Shown here: positions 9,601 to 18,197 of the stretch, in pieces
Numbering within the stretch: the first letter of the stretch is position 1
Layout: each line of letters begins with the position of its first letter
NCBI GenBank assembly: GCA_039810585.1
Contig: JBDHXF010000001.1
Location: 62,001 to 126,000, forward strand
Origin: JBBATK01 sp039810585
Lineage (GTDB): Bacteria; Bacteroidota; Ignavibacteria; Kapaibacteriales; NICIL-2
DNA: 64,000 nt
Reading direction: 5' to 3'
The notes under the pieces: model-generated
The model's database searches: none
The model's input: the letters and a program-made list of their open reading frames with translations, nothing else
What the model was told of the DNA's origin: nothing
Made by a program: the position numbers and the translations under genes

Positions 9601-10345
9601 AGCTGTTCGTTGCTCAAGCATCTGCTTTTGTCTTTCAATTCTCGCTGCCTTCGGCAGCGCGCTGTTTCCCGTTTCTGCCTCCGCTCAAAGCATAAATCTC
9701 CCAGATACCGTCCACATCACTCTTGGTCAGAGTGATAGCTTAGCGATTGAACTTCAGCTTCCGCTTGGTGCTCGCAGCTTCGACGCTCGCATGCATCTCA
9801 GCAATCCGACTGTCTATTTTCCTCTTCACCTTTCTTCAGGCGGCAACACTCTGGACTCTGCATTGAAGCGTCGTGACGACAGCACCTATGATGTGCACAT
9901 TGATGCGGCAGATCTTCACGATGATAGCCTTGTACTTCATGGAGTTGCCTTGTCCGGCAACGACTCTGTTTGCACGTTGACGCTGCGATCGGTTCACGCC
10001 GATTCAATTGCTATGGCGGATGACTCAACGCTCTTGATAGAACAGAGCACGGGCACTCCGCCAGGGGTCTATCTCAGGTTCGCCTTTGTATCGGAGGCCT
10101 GGCCCAACCCTGGCTACGACGATGTAACGATACGGTGGAATCTACGATTCGACCTTGGCTCACTGGTCACCTTCCGTGTGTATGACGCTATTGGTAGGGT
10201 GGTGCACGAAAGCACGGCCGACGTTCCCGTTGGTCCCTCCGTTTTTGAACTCTCATCCGATGGAAGCTTCTATCCCGGTATCTACACTTTGGTTGTATCA
10301 GCCAGCTCCGGCAGCGCACAGCGTCGCTTTGTTCTGATGCGCTGA
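9587..10345 (+). CDS. Small secreted protein with T9SS sorting domain
   Basis: The product has about 252 aa and no good ATG. The TTG at 9587, overlapping the last codons of the SPOR gene, places a signal peptide (CSSICFCLSILAAFGSALFPVSASAQS) at the N-terminus; this start is inferred. The middle is beta-rich with many Asp/Ser residues and resembles a cohesin-like or choice-of-anchor sandwich. The last about 85 residues (EAWPNPGYDDVTIRWNL ... VYDAIGRVVHE ... YPGIYTLVVSAS) form a T9SS type A sorting domain. The ORF begins further upstream in another frame of the SPOR gene, so the overlap is real whichever start is used. The function is unknown beyond export by T9SS. Confidence 0.75.
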   Translation: MSSSRAVRCSSICFCLSILAAFGSALFPVSASAQSINLPDTVHITLGQSDSLAIELQLPLGARSFDARMHLSNPTVYFPLHLSSGGNTLDSALKRRDDSTYDVHIDAADLHDDSLVLHGVALSGNDSVCTLTLRSVHADSIAMADDSTLLIEQSTGTPPGVYLRFAFVSEAWPNPGYDDVTIRWNLRFDLGSLVTFRVYDAIGRVVHESTADVPVGPSVFELSSDGSFYPGIYTLVVSASSGSAQRRFVLMR

Positions 10346-10433
10346 GCGATAGAACTACCTTTCATGAGTGTGCCCACTCTTCTACGGTTTTTGGCCTCGA
10401 GTCCACATGTCGTAGCACACTGTGCGTTGTCTG

Positions 10434-11378
10434 CTATTGCAGAGAAGTGTTCTGGTTGGCTTGAACTCTGAGTAAGAAAGCATCTATAGCATTTCGTACT
10501 GTTTGGCCACCCACCTCTTCTATGGTCATGTGTGTGGCACCCGGGATAGTGATCAATTGCTTGTCGCGACAAGCAAGATGTTGGAAGTTGCGCTCTGCGT
10601 AACGGACGCTAATACGCTCGTCATCGACTCCATGTATAATGAGAACCGGCACCTGAATTGATTCGGCAGAGCGTTCCGGTCTTACCTCGTCGATCTGAAA
10701 TTGAGCAAGCTCTTCTGCTCGAGCAAACGCGATGGAAGCCATCCATCCCCATCGGATGTAGATTTTCTTTTCCATGTAGTCGAGCATCGTCTCTCGCAGA
10801 TTGCAAAAGGCACCCTCAACAATACCACCTTGTATGCGCTTTTCGATAGCCATGGCTTGCAGAGAGATCGCGCCACCCATCGAGAAGCCGTGGATGAGAA
10901 GAGGTCGAGTGAAACTGCTTCGGTTTTCAATAGCATCGATACATGCAGACACGTCATATTTTTCGTAGTACCCAATAGTGGCATTGAGTCCTTCGCTTTT
11001 ACCGTGTGCACGTTCGTCGTATGCCACAACGTTATAGCCCCTTCGATGGTAATCGATGATTACGCCATAGCTTAACTCCTTGGAACTTGAAATACCGTGC
11101 ATCACAATCACCGTTCCGCATGCATTCTCAACAGGCACCCACCAGGCATCGAGCGTGAGAGAGTCTTTCGTCAGAAACCTAAACTCCTGGTGCGCAATGC
11201 CTGCTGCGGCCAGCGGATCTGAGGATCCGGTTTTTCGGATAATGTCTGCTTGGCTAATTCTATAGGGTCGAATTGCGGCATAGGGCAGCACATGATAGGC
11301 TGCATACCACAGAGCAAGAGGAAGAATGAGGAGCAGAACTCCGGCAGCGAAAAGCATAAGGGCACTACGTTTTTTCAT
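10434..11378 (-). CDS. Membrane-anchored alpha/beta hydrolase
   Basis: The protein has 314 aa from the ATG at 11378; a GTG 21 bases upstream is an alternative. An N-terminal membrane anchor (about residues 5-25) is followed by an alpha/beta-hydrolase fold: oxyanion segment VIVMHGISSSKE, nucleophile elbow GFSMGG, acid loop IIHGVDDERI and catalytic His in IPGATHMTIEE. It belongs to the YqkD/FrsA-like or BAAT-like serine hydrolases, with esterase or thioesterase activity likely and the substrate unknown. The active site should face the periplasm if the anchor is N-in. It lies downstream of the OmpA/PD40 gene on the same strand, separated by a terminator and a 12-bp tandem repeat. Confidence 0.8.
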   Translation of the reverse strand: MKKRSALMLFAAGVLLLILPLALWYAAYHVLPYAAIRPYRISQADIIRKTGSSDPLAAAGIAHQEFRFLTKDSLTLDAWWVPVENACGTVIVMHGISSSKELSYGVIIDYHRRGYNVVAYDERAHGKSEGLNATIGYYEKYDVSACIDAIENRSSFTRPLLIHGFSMGGAISLQAMAIEKRIQGGIVEGAFCNLRETMLDYMEKKIYIRWGWMASIAFARAEELAQFQIDEVRPERSAESIQVPVLIIHGVDDERISVRYAERNFQHLACRDKQLITIPGATHMTIEEVGGQTVRNAIDAFLLRVQANQNTSLQ

Positions 11379-11426
11379 TCCTTGGCTACGATATACCACC
11401 GGCTGAGTTTCGCGGCCACCGGATCG

Positions 11427-11486
11427 ACTGTAGAATCTACTGAAGAATCAACTGCAGAATCAACGATAGACTCAATTGTAGAATCG
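11427..11486. repeat. Degenerate 12-bp tandem repeat, five units
   Basis: Five successive 12-mers of the form ACTGTAGAATCT / ACTGAAGAATCA / ACTGCAGAATCA / ACGATAGACTCA / ATTGTAGAATCG lie between the terminator of the 11555 gene and the hydrolase start. No gene uses them in frame on the minus strand because TGA occurs inside the units. Tract length might affect spacing of the hydrolase promoter. Confidence 0.8.
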
Positions 11487-11497
11487 GCTGAAAATAC

Positions 11498-11526
11498 AAA
11501 GAGCCTGACGCAGTGTCAGGCTCTTT
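11498..11526 (-). terminator. Terminator of the PD40/OmpA gene
   Basis: A perfect 12-bp stem (AAAGAGCCTGAC/GTCAGGCTCTTT) with a 5-nt loop lies 29 bases after the minus-strand stop codon. It is A/T-flanked on both sides, so it may work bidirectionally. Confidence 0.85.
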
Positions 11527-11554
11527 GTGTTGGAACGTGTTGAAGAGAGGTGTT

Positions 11555-14296
11555 TTACTTCTGACCCTTTTCATCATCGCACAGGTGAGCGTCTTCCAAT
11601 GGTGTTTGGATAACAATCTTCACGGTACGGTTATAGAAGCGGCCTTCCGGAGATTCGTTGTTATAGATCGGCAGATCTTCGCCCACACCCTTAGTGTTGA
11701 GTATCGATACGCCTTCGGTTTTAGCCTTAATGCCGTCGTAGGCTGTCTTTGCACGGGCTTCGGAAAGCTTTTGGTTGGTTGTTTCGAGACCAATCACGTC
11801 TGTATGGCCTTCAATCTCAACCTTCGAACTCTTGAAACAGCGCTTGTACACATAGTCGTTCAAGATACGCTCATTACGCGGACCAGCTTGCGCAGAGTTG
11901 AACGGAAACAGAATGAGGTTGTATTTCTCAAGCGTGCTATCGTGTCCGGCACCTTGTGTACGACCTACGGCACCGCACTGAGTCTTGATAAACTTAATCG
12001 GCACGGTAACCCACGGTGATTCGCAATCGTTGCCTTGCTTTGAGGTCACTACCAAACGAGCTTTGTAGGAGGTCAGGTTATAGATATTGGAATTCGTAGC
12101 CGAAACGCCGGTCTTGGAAAGTGTGTCAGGATAACTACCACCCTTGTCTTGCCAATCCCACTTGACGGAGGCCGTTGTCGTTCCAACATCGGTGAGCGTC
12201 GCCCAATCTTTGTCATCGCGTTTGATTTCGATACGACGCTTGTCAACAAGTGCATCTTCAATTCCGTTCTTGAGTGTCCAGGTCATATCCTCAGGTTGCG
12301 GGAACACTTTAGGATCCTTGTCGATAATCGGCTTGATCACTTCCCAATCATCGCAAATGATTTCGGTACGACGGTTTTCCACGCATCCCATGGAGTCTTT
12401 TTGGTTGGATGGCAATTCCGGCAGGTTACGGAATTCAAGCTTCATCCGACCTTCATCAATACCCCAGATGTCGCGCAAGTAGTTATACACTACGGTTGCA
12501 CGATTCTTTGAAAGATCTGCAGCCTGTTCTTCCGGCGACTGCTTCATAGTGTTATTATCGTTACAACCAACAATGCGAACCTTCACGTCAGGGTTCTTAC
12601 GCAGACGGTAGCCAAAGATGTTCAACACGTGATAGTACTTCTCCATTGTTCCGCCAGGGATGCGCTCGTCGTTGAAGCTATTGGTTTCTTCGCGCGACTT
12701 AAACAAGATGTAGCGCTTAGCGATGGTTGACTGACCCAAGTCGAAGAACACGTAGTTCAACAGCGGGTGCAACTGGATGGACGCCACCTGACGCATAACC
12801 AAACCGCGGAAGGCTTGCATTTCTGCATCGTTTGGATTTTCCTTTGAGTATGCGGACGGAGCAACCTGTGGCGTGAGGCTTGGACGTTGACCAAGCTTAA
12901 TGATTTCGTTGTACACGTCCGGTTTATCAGCGTCACCTTTATCGGTGGTGCTTCCCGGGCGCTTGATTTTGATCACTTTGTGTGCATCACCGTACTTCGG
13001 ACTGGAGGCTACGATTTGCAAGTCGATTTCGTTGATCGAGTCCTTCGGATTTCCGAAGTCATTGTTTCCAAAGATAGATTGGAACTCCTTTTTCGAGAAG
13101 GTGACGGAATCCTTCACTCTGCGCTTTGTCAGCTCATTTTCAACGGTGATTGTAGCCGGAATATTTGCTCCCGTACATTCATCCACCACTTGGACGTTCA
13201 ACTGAGCAGCCTTAAAGAATGTTGGCACAAAGGCCATGAAGATATCGTACTTGCCTTGATAACCCTTGATATCGGTCCGTTCAGAAGACCAGTACATCAC
13301 ATCACCGGAAGCGGGAAGTGTAATGAACGATTCGTCGGCGGAGGTGTTGATCGGTGCGCCGATGTTGACCGGCTTCGACCAGGTGTCTTTGCCATCCGGA
13401 CCGGTTCCCGTTTTCTTCACATAATAAAAGTCCAATCCACCGAGTGAGTTCTTATATCCGTCTGAAGCAAAGAAGAGCGTCGTGTTATCAGCAGCAATGA
13501 ATGGTGACCAGTCCTTGCCCTTGGTGTTGATTGCCGACAGGTTTTGAGCCGCTTTCCACTGCGATGTGTTTTCGTCGAAATCGGTATACCAAATGTCATA
13601 ATTCTCATCTCCGTTAGGTCCCGGACGATTCGAGCAAAAGTAAATGCGTGAACGGTCGGACGTGATACTGGGTTGAGAATCCCATTGCTCACTATTGACT
13701 TGACGACCCAAGTTTCTTGGTTTTCCCCAGTTGTCGCCTTCAACTTCGGTAATGTACAAGTCGCATGAACCATAGCCGTCCGGACGTCCGCAACCAGTAA
13801 AAATCAACGTTTGGCGATCGGCGGCGATGGATGCAACGCCTTCATTACGAAACGAGTTAACACTCAATTCCGGTCCAAACGCATGCAAGGTATCAATGTT
13901 GATGGGAGGTGTAAAGTTCGTATCGAGATTCTCAGCCTTCTTGGTCATCCAGAAATCGTGCGATGGGTCTCCGGATTTATTCAACATGGAACCCGGACGG
14001 TCCGACACAAAGTATAAGGTGCGTCCGTCTGCCGTTACTGTTGGAGCATAGTCTAATCCGCTCGTGTTAACAACAGGACCTAAGTTGATGATTCGGATTT
14101 TCTTTCTGTTTTCATCGTTCAAAAAGAAACCCGGCTCTTCATCAGCTTTGACAATCGTATAGCTATATAAGTACATCTGTCGCTTGGTAGACGTAAACGA
14201 GCTCTTCTCAGACAACGAGAGTTCTGCTGAATAGGATACAATGGTCGATGCACAGAACAGGAAGATCAAAAAGGTGTACAAGATGAGTCGTCGCAT
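11555..14296 (-). CDS. PD40 beta-propeller protein with two OmpA-like domains (PorE/Pal-like)
   Basis: The protein has 913 aa. A signal sequence (LILYTFLIFLFCASTIVSYSAE) is followed by five or so PD40/TolB-type blades (about residues 60-350; YAPTVTADGRTLYFVSDRPG, SQPSITSDRSRIYFCSNRPG, WSPFIAADNTTLFFASDG), a CNA-B/CarboxypepD-like module (about 365-470), a first OmpA-like domain (about 505-640; YVFFDLGQSTI ... VRIVGCNDNN ... LSKNRATVVYNYLRDIWGIDE ... ENRRTEI) and a second at the C-terminus (about 790-905; LILFPFNSAQ ... VEIEGHTDVIG ... LSEARAKTAYDGI ... YNRTVKIVI). Proteins of this plan, such as PorE of the T9SS, bind peptidoglycan from the outer-membrane side. A link to the T9SS cargo in this window is inferred. 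Two OmpA domains in one chain is not the usual count. Confidence 0.85.
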   Translation of the reverse strand: MRRLILYTFLIFLFCASTIVSYSAELSLSEKSSFTSTKRQMYLYSYTIVKADEEPGFFLNDENRKKIRIINLGPVVNTSGLDYAPTVTADGRTLYFVSDRPGSMLNKSGDPSHDFWMTKKAENLDTNFTPPINIDTLHAFGPELSVNSFRNEGVASIAADRQTLIFTGCGRPDGYGSCDLYITEVEGDNWGKPRNLGRQVNSEQWDSQPSITSDRSRIYFCSNRPGPNGDENYDIWYTDFDENTSQWKAAQNLSAINTKGKDWSPFIAADNTTLFFASDGYKNSLGGLDFYYVKKTGTGPDGKDTWSKPVNIGAPINTSADESFITLPASGDVMYWSSERTDIKGYQGKYDIFMAFVPTFFKAAQLNVQVVDECTGANIPATITVENELTKRRVKDSVTFSKKEFQSIFGNNDFGNPKDSINEIDLQIVASSPKYGDAHKVIKIKRPGSTTDKGDADKPDVYNEIIKLGQRPSLTPQVAPSAYSKENPNDAEMQAFRGLVMRQVASIQLHPLLNYVFFDLGQSTIAKRYILFKSREETNSFNDERIPGGTMEKYYHVLNIFGYRLRKNPDVKVRIVGCNDNNTMKQSPEEQAADLSKNRATVVYNYLRDIWGIDEGRMKLEFRNLPELPSNQKDSMGCVENRRTEIICDDWEVIKPIIDKDPKVFPQPEDMTWTLKNGIEDALVDKRRIEIKRDDKDWATLTDVGTTTASVKWDWQDKGGSYPDTLSKTGVSATNSNIYNLTSYKARLVVTSKQGNDCESPWVTVPIKFIKTQCGAVGRTQGAGHDSTLEKYNLILFPFNSAQAGPRNERILNDYVYKRCFKSSKVEIEGHTDVIGLETTNQKLSEARAKTAYDGIKAKTEGVSILNTKGVGEDLPIYNNESPEGRFYNRTVKIVIQTPLEDAHLCDDEKGQK

Positions 14297-14746
14297 AAGC
14301 CAAGCACCTGCGTTAATAAATAAAATCTGTTTTAGTCCCTAATGTCCCCTAACACGTTTTGTTCCCTGTTAGTAAGTCGGGGTTTACTGTGGGATCTTAA
14401 AATACAGCACACGCGGATTTCGCACAACGGTATTTTTTGAAGCAGAAGGTTATGACATGCACTAACACCATCTTCACCAAAAAACTTCAGTTCTGAGCGA
14501 TCTTCGCATCCTCTAGTCTCCACGCTCATCCTCACACTTGTCCTCCAGGCCTGACGTAGCCTGCCGTTCAGCATCACACTCACTCCTCGTTTTTTGCGGG
14601 GAACTGCTCGCTGTGTACCTGCTTGTTGTAACACTACTCCATGACCGCAAACCTGTCCGCGCACTGTCAGACACGTCGCATAGATCCATGGAAAAGCTCC
14701 GAAAAACCATAAATTGCAATTCGGCGTTCCACTTCATTCCTGAGCT
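14297..14746. other. Intergenic region, no supported gene
   Basis: This is the divergent promoter region of the PD40/OmpA gene and the mutase gene. I see no terminator. No cobalamin-riboswitch core could be recognised, although the right-hand gene needs B12. Overlapping minus-strand ORFs of about 100 codons have unusual composition (Cys/Arg/Ser-rich) and no recognisable motif, so they are not called. Confidence 0.6.
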
Positions 14747-16747
14747 ATGCTTTCTCTCGACACCCCTCACTCTTCCGAACCCGGTTCCGCACGTCAAGAA
14801 CTGGAGTCTGTCTATCACCAATTGGTGGACGATCTGGCTCCCGAGACACGTCGACTTCTTGAAGGTTGGGTTGCGGCGCGCGCCAATTACGAAGGTGAAG
14901 AGTACAGCTATACCGTTCGAGATAAGACTATCAAAGTGCGCAACTTCCTGGAGTCGCTTTCACACACTCGTATCCCAAAAATTGCCGTTCCCACCTACAG
15001 CGATTGGGGGGATATCGTCCGCTGGTCCATGCAGGAAAATTTCCCCGGCTCCTTTCCCTATACTGCCGGAGTGTACCCCTTCAAGCGTGCCAATGAAGAC
15101 CCAACGCGGATGTTTGCCGGCGAAGGCGCTCCCGAGCGAACCAACAAGCGTTTCCATTATTTGAGCCACGGCATGCCCGCCGCTCGGTTGTCGACAGCCT
15201 TCGATTCGGTTACCCTCTATGGCGAAGACCCCGATCGCCGCCCTGACATCTATGGAAAAGTGGGTAACTCGGGTGTGAGCATCGCCACCGTGGACGACGC
15301 TAAGAAGCTGTATTCGGGTTTTGACTTGAGCGCTGCCAGCACCTCTGTGTCGATGACCATCAATGGACCCGCTCCGATGGTTCTCGCCTTTTTCATGAAT
15401 GCAGCTATCGATCAAGAGTGCGAGAAATTCATCCACGAGCAAGGTCGCAGCGAAGAAGTACGCCAGCGCATCGACAGTTTGTTCGCAGCCAAAGGCCTGT
15501 CCCGTCCCTTCTACGGTCAAGAACGCTCAGACGCGTTGCCGGATGGAAACACCGGCCTTGGTCTCTTCCTCCTGGGCGTCAGTGGAGATGAATTGCTCAG
15601 TGCCGATGAATACGCGCGCTGCAAGCAGCGCGCACTGCAAAGCGTGCGAGGTACCGTTCAGGCGGATATCCTCAAGGAAGATCAAGCCCAGAACACCTGC
15701 ATCTTCTCTACCGAATTCGCCCTTCGCATGATGGGCGACGTGCAGCAATACTTTATCGATCAGAAAGTCCGCAACTTCTACTCCGTCTCCATCAGTGGCT
15801 ACCACATCGCGGAAGCCGGCGCCAATCCCATTACTCAATTGGCATTAACACTCTCGAACGGCTTTACCTACGTGGAGTACTACCTCTCGCGAGGCATGCA
15901 CATCGACGACTTCGCCCCGAATCTTTCGTTCTTCTTCTCGAATGGTATCGATCCCGAATATGCCGTGATTGGCCGCGTTGCGCGTCGCATCTGGGCAAAA
16001 GCCATGAAGCTCAAGTACGGCGGCAACGAGCGTTCGCAGATGCTGAAATATCACATCCAAACATCCGGTCGTTCCTTGCACGCTCAGGAAATTGACTTCA
16101 ACGATATCCGGACGACGCTTCAGGCCTTGTATGCGATCTACGACAACTGCAACTCGCTGCACACCAATGCCTACGATGAAGCCATCACCACACCCACCGA
16201 AGAGTCGGTGCGTCGCGCGGTCGCCATTCAACTCATCATCAACCGTGAGTTGGGATTGGCAAAGAATGAAAATCCCCTTCAAGGTTCTTTCATCATCGAA
16301 GAGCTTACGAACCTCGTGGAAGAAGCCGTGTATGCTGAGTTTCAACGTATCTCAGAACGCGGTGGTGTGCTTGGTGCCATGGAGATGATGTACCAACGCA
16401 ACAAGATTCAGGAAGAGTCTTTGTACTATGAAGGACTCAAACACAGCGGTGACTATCCAATCGTTGGCGTCAATACCTTTCTCTCTAAAGAAGGCTCCAA
16501 GACTATCATTCCTACCGAAGTAATCCGATCCACCACCGAGGAAAAAGATCGCCAAATACACAACCTTCAGGAATTCCAAAAACGCAATGCCGATCGCAGC
16601 GCCGCTGCCTTACACGCACTTCAACAGTGCGCAGTGCACAACGGGAACATTTTCGAAGCCTTGATGGAGGCGGTGAAAGTATGCTCGCTTGGTCAGCTGT
16701 CAACAGCTCTGTATCAGGTGGGTGGTCAATACCGTCGTAGCATGTAA
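14747..16747 (+). CDS. IcmF-type acyl-CoA mutase, catalytic subunit only
   Basis: The protein has 666 aa. It matches the C-terminal substrate-binding TIM-barrel half of fused isobutyryl-CoA mutase IcmF: FPYTAGVYPFKRANEDPTRM, RRPDIYGKVGNSGVSIAT, ASTSVSMTINGPAPM, SVSISGYHIAEAGANP (His353) and the family C-terminus GGQYRRSM. The N-terminus starts in the linker that in IcmF follows the GTPase. The B12-binding domain (DxHxxG) and MeaB-like GTPase normally fused upstream are absent here and must be supplied in trans if the enzyme works. The presumed specificity pair, aligned by eye to MutB Tyr89/Arg207, is Tyr110/Gln315, mixing methylmalonyl- and isobutyryl-type residues. The reaction is a carbon-skeleton rearrangement of a short acyl-CoA; the exact substrate is uncertain. 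Confidence 0.88.
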   Translation: MLSLDTPHSSEPGSARQELESVYHQLVDDLAPETRRLLEGWVAARANYEGEEYSYTVRDKTIKVRNFLESLSHTRIPKIAVPTYSDWGDIVRWSMQENFPGSFPYTAGVYPFKRANEDPTRMFAGEGAPERTNKRFHYLSHGMPAARLSTAFDSVTLYGEDPDRRPDIYGKVGNSGVSIATVDDAKKLYSGFDLSAASTSVSMTINGPAPMVLAFFMNAAIDQECEKFIHEQGRSEEVRQRIDSLFAAKGLSRPFYGQERSDALPDGNTGLGLFLLGVSGDELLSADEYARCKQRALQSVRGTVQADILKEDQAQNTCIFSTEFALRMMGDVQQYFIDQKVRNFYSVSISGYHIAEAGANPITQLALTLSNGFTYVEYYLSRGMHIDDFAPNLSFFFSNGIDPEYAVIGRVARRIWAKAMKLKYGGNERSQMLKYHIQTSGRSLHAQEIDFNDIRTTLQALYAIYDNCNSLHTNAYDEAITTPTEESVRRAVAIQLIINRELGLAKNENPLQGSFIIEELTNLVEEAVYAEFQRISERGGVLGAMEMMYQRNKIQEESLYYEGLKHSGDYPIVGVNTFLSKEGSKTIIPTEVIRSTTEEKDRQIHNLQEFQKRNADRSAAALHALQQCAVHNGNIFEALMEAVKVCSLGQLSTALYQVGGQYRRSM

Positions 16748-16811
16748 TACTTAGCTCCGAAGTACGCGAGCCGAACTCCGCCTGAGTGGTTGAACGAGCT
16801 CCTCACGTCCG

Positions 16812-16842
16812 AGCGCACGAAGTGCGCATGAATAAGAAATCT
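16812..16842 (-). repeat. Dispersed hairpin element, copy b
   Basis: Hairpin GCGCAC-GAA-GTGCGC (16812-16826) is followed by the constant 14-mer GAATAAGAAATCTC (16829-16842). It lies 28 bases past the stop of the minus-strand EamA gene, between convergent genes. Confidence 0.75.
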
Positions 16843-16870
16843 CCTGAGAAGGTCGGGTCTCTGTTGACGC

Positions 16871-17731
16871 TTAACTTTGGACGGATTGGCGCGCACCCCA
16901 AATGCCGCGTAGGCAGACAACGAAGATGACAATAACTCCGCCGATAAGAGAAAGAGGTCCGGGTGTTTCATGGATGACAAGCATCACCCAAATTGGACTG
17001 AGAATAGGCTCTAACATGGTGAGCAGCACGCCTTCCAGTGCCGTGGCACTTCGCAGGGCAATGGAATAGAGAATGTAGGGGATGCCAATCTGTACCACAC
17101 CGAGAATGCCAATGTAGCCGAGCTCGAGATTGGTGGGGAGTCCGTTTTGAATGATAAATGGTAACCCAAGTGCAACCGTAATGACATTCCCGAGCAGCAT
17201 GGATTCAAGCGAGGAGCCGTCCTTCTGTTTTCGCAGGAACAGCACCATCCACCCCATACTCAAGCCGCTCAGCAGGGCGAGAATGATTCCGAACACACCG
17301 TCGGCGCTGAGCTTATCGAAGAAAAACAACCCCACCCCGCAAAGCACAATGATGGTGGTAATGATATCGAGGCGGTGGAGCCGCTCTTTAAGAAACCACG
17401 ATCCAAAAAGTGCGATATAGATCGGCGCTGTGTACTGCAACACGATGGCATTGGCATTTGTCGTGAAGGCGTTGGCGCTCACGTAGAGACTGACGGTTGC
17501 CGCATAACACAGTGCACCGCCAATTTGTGCGGAAGACCAGTGAAAATGCAATGGCTTGCGCTCTATAAACAGTCGATACACCGCCATCACCACGGCAGCA
17601 ATCGCGGCTCGTGAGGCAGCGATGGCAAGGGGATGCCAGTGAACGGACTTGATGAGCACACCTCCGAGCGACCACAAAACGGCTGTTGTGGCAAGGAGTG
17701 CTAACGCTGTGGAGTGTTTAACCGGTTGCAT
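16871..17731 (-). CDS. EamA/DMT-family transporter
   Basis: The protein has 286 aa from the ATG at 17731; an ATG at 17752 is in frame but lies inside the preceding gene's terminator, so the shorter form is preferred. Ten hydrophobic segments in two EamA repeats are visible, with the repeat-1 signature LGGVLIKSVHWHPLAIAASRAAIAAVVMA and the end of repeat 2, ALRSATALEGVLLTMLEPILSPIWVMLVIHETPGPLSLIGGVIVI. These inner-membrane drug/metabolite exporters carry small metabolites such as amino acids or nucleosides; the substrate is unknown. A second, more distant EamA protein is encoded at 50170-51108. Confidence 0.9.
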   Translation of the reverse strand: MQPVKHSTALALLATTAVLWSLGGVLIKSVHWHPLAIAASRAAIAAVVMAVYRLFIERKPLHFHWSSAQIGGALCYAATVSLYVSANAFTTNANAIVLQYTAPIYIALFGSWFLKERLHRLDIITTIIVLCGVGLFFFDKLSADGVFGIILALLSGLSMGWMVLFLRKQKDGSSLESMLLGNVITVALGLPFIIQNGLPTNLELGYIGILGVVQIGIPYILYSIALRSATALEGVLLTMLEPILSPIWVMLVIHETPGPLSLIGGVIVIFVVCLRGIWGARQSVQS

Positions 17732-17733
17732 AG

Positions 17734-17769
17734 AAAAAAAAGAACCCGACAAGCACTCTCATCGGGTTC
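17734..17769 (-). terminator. Terminator of the Ala/Lys-rich protein gene
   Basis: An 8-bp stem GAACCCGA/TCGGGTTC is followed, on the minus strand, by eight T residues. The U-tract ends three bases before the ATG of the EamA gene, so EamA needs read-through or a start very close by. Confidence 0.8.
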
Positions 17770-17792
17770 GGTTCTGTGAGAAGAAGCAACGC

Positions 17793-18197
17793 TTACTTCA
17801 CATACACTTTGTTGCCTTTGTCGTTGATGTAGTACTTGCCGCCCTTAGGGCCAACCATGATGGTTTTGCCATCTTTGGTCTTCTCACCACTGGCTTTATC
17901 AGCTGTAGCTTTGGCAGCAGCACCGGCTTTGGCCTTTGCTTCTTGAAGCTTTGGCGTTGATGCATCCAAAGCCTTTACTTTCGCTGCATCTTTCATTCCA
18001 GCCGCCTTGTCCTTGGCGTTAGCCTTCATGTCAGCTGCCTTTGCTTTGCCCGCATCTTTCATCGCACCTGCTTTATCTTTCATCGCCGTTTTTGCAGCGG
18101 CAGCAGCCGATTTGGCTTTGGTGTCACCAGCGCCTGCAGCTAGAACAAAGCTCGAGGCAACGATCAGGCAAATAAATGCCGTCAAGAGGTTTTTCAA
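17793..18197 (-). CDS. Exported Ala/Lys-rich protein with PBCV-type basic adaptor tail
   Basis: The protein has 134 aa. A clear signal peptide (MKNLLTAFICLIVASSFVLA) is followed by a low-complexity Ala/Lys/Asp region (about residues 22-105) with imperfect repeats of the type AGAMKDAGKAKAADMK / AAGMKDAAKVKA, predicted to be helical and highly basic. The C-terminus, GPKGGKYYINDKGNKVYVK, matches the short GPxGGxYYIN motif known from PBCV-type basic adaptor domains and some phage or surface proteins. A histone-H1-like composition with a signal peptide suggests binding of an acidic polymer (DNA, polyphosphate or polysaccharide) outside the cytoplasm; that role is inference. Confidence 0.75.
   Translation of the reverse strand: MKNLLTAFICLIVASSFVLAAGAGDTKAKSAAAAAKTAMKDKAGAMKDAGKAKAADMKANAKDKAAGMKDAAKVKALDASTPKLQEAKAKAGAAAKATADKASGEKTKDGKTIMVGPKGGKYYINDKGNKVYVK

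Noticed and set aside
11427..11486. CRISPR array
   Set aside because: The 12-bp units are contiguous with no spacers and no cas genes are present.
14400..14746. Possible cobalamin riboswitch upstream of the B12-dependent mutase
   Set aside because: I could not find the conserved B12-box or the receptor-domain core in either orientation.
14332..14821. Minus-strand ORFs of about 100-110 codons between the PD40/OmpA gene and the mutase
   Set aside because: Cys/Arg/Ser-rich composition unlike neighbouring proteins, no motif, and one overlaps the mutase start.
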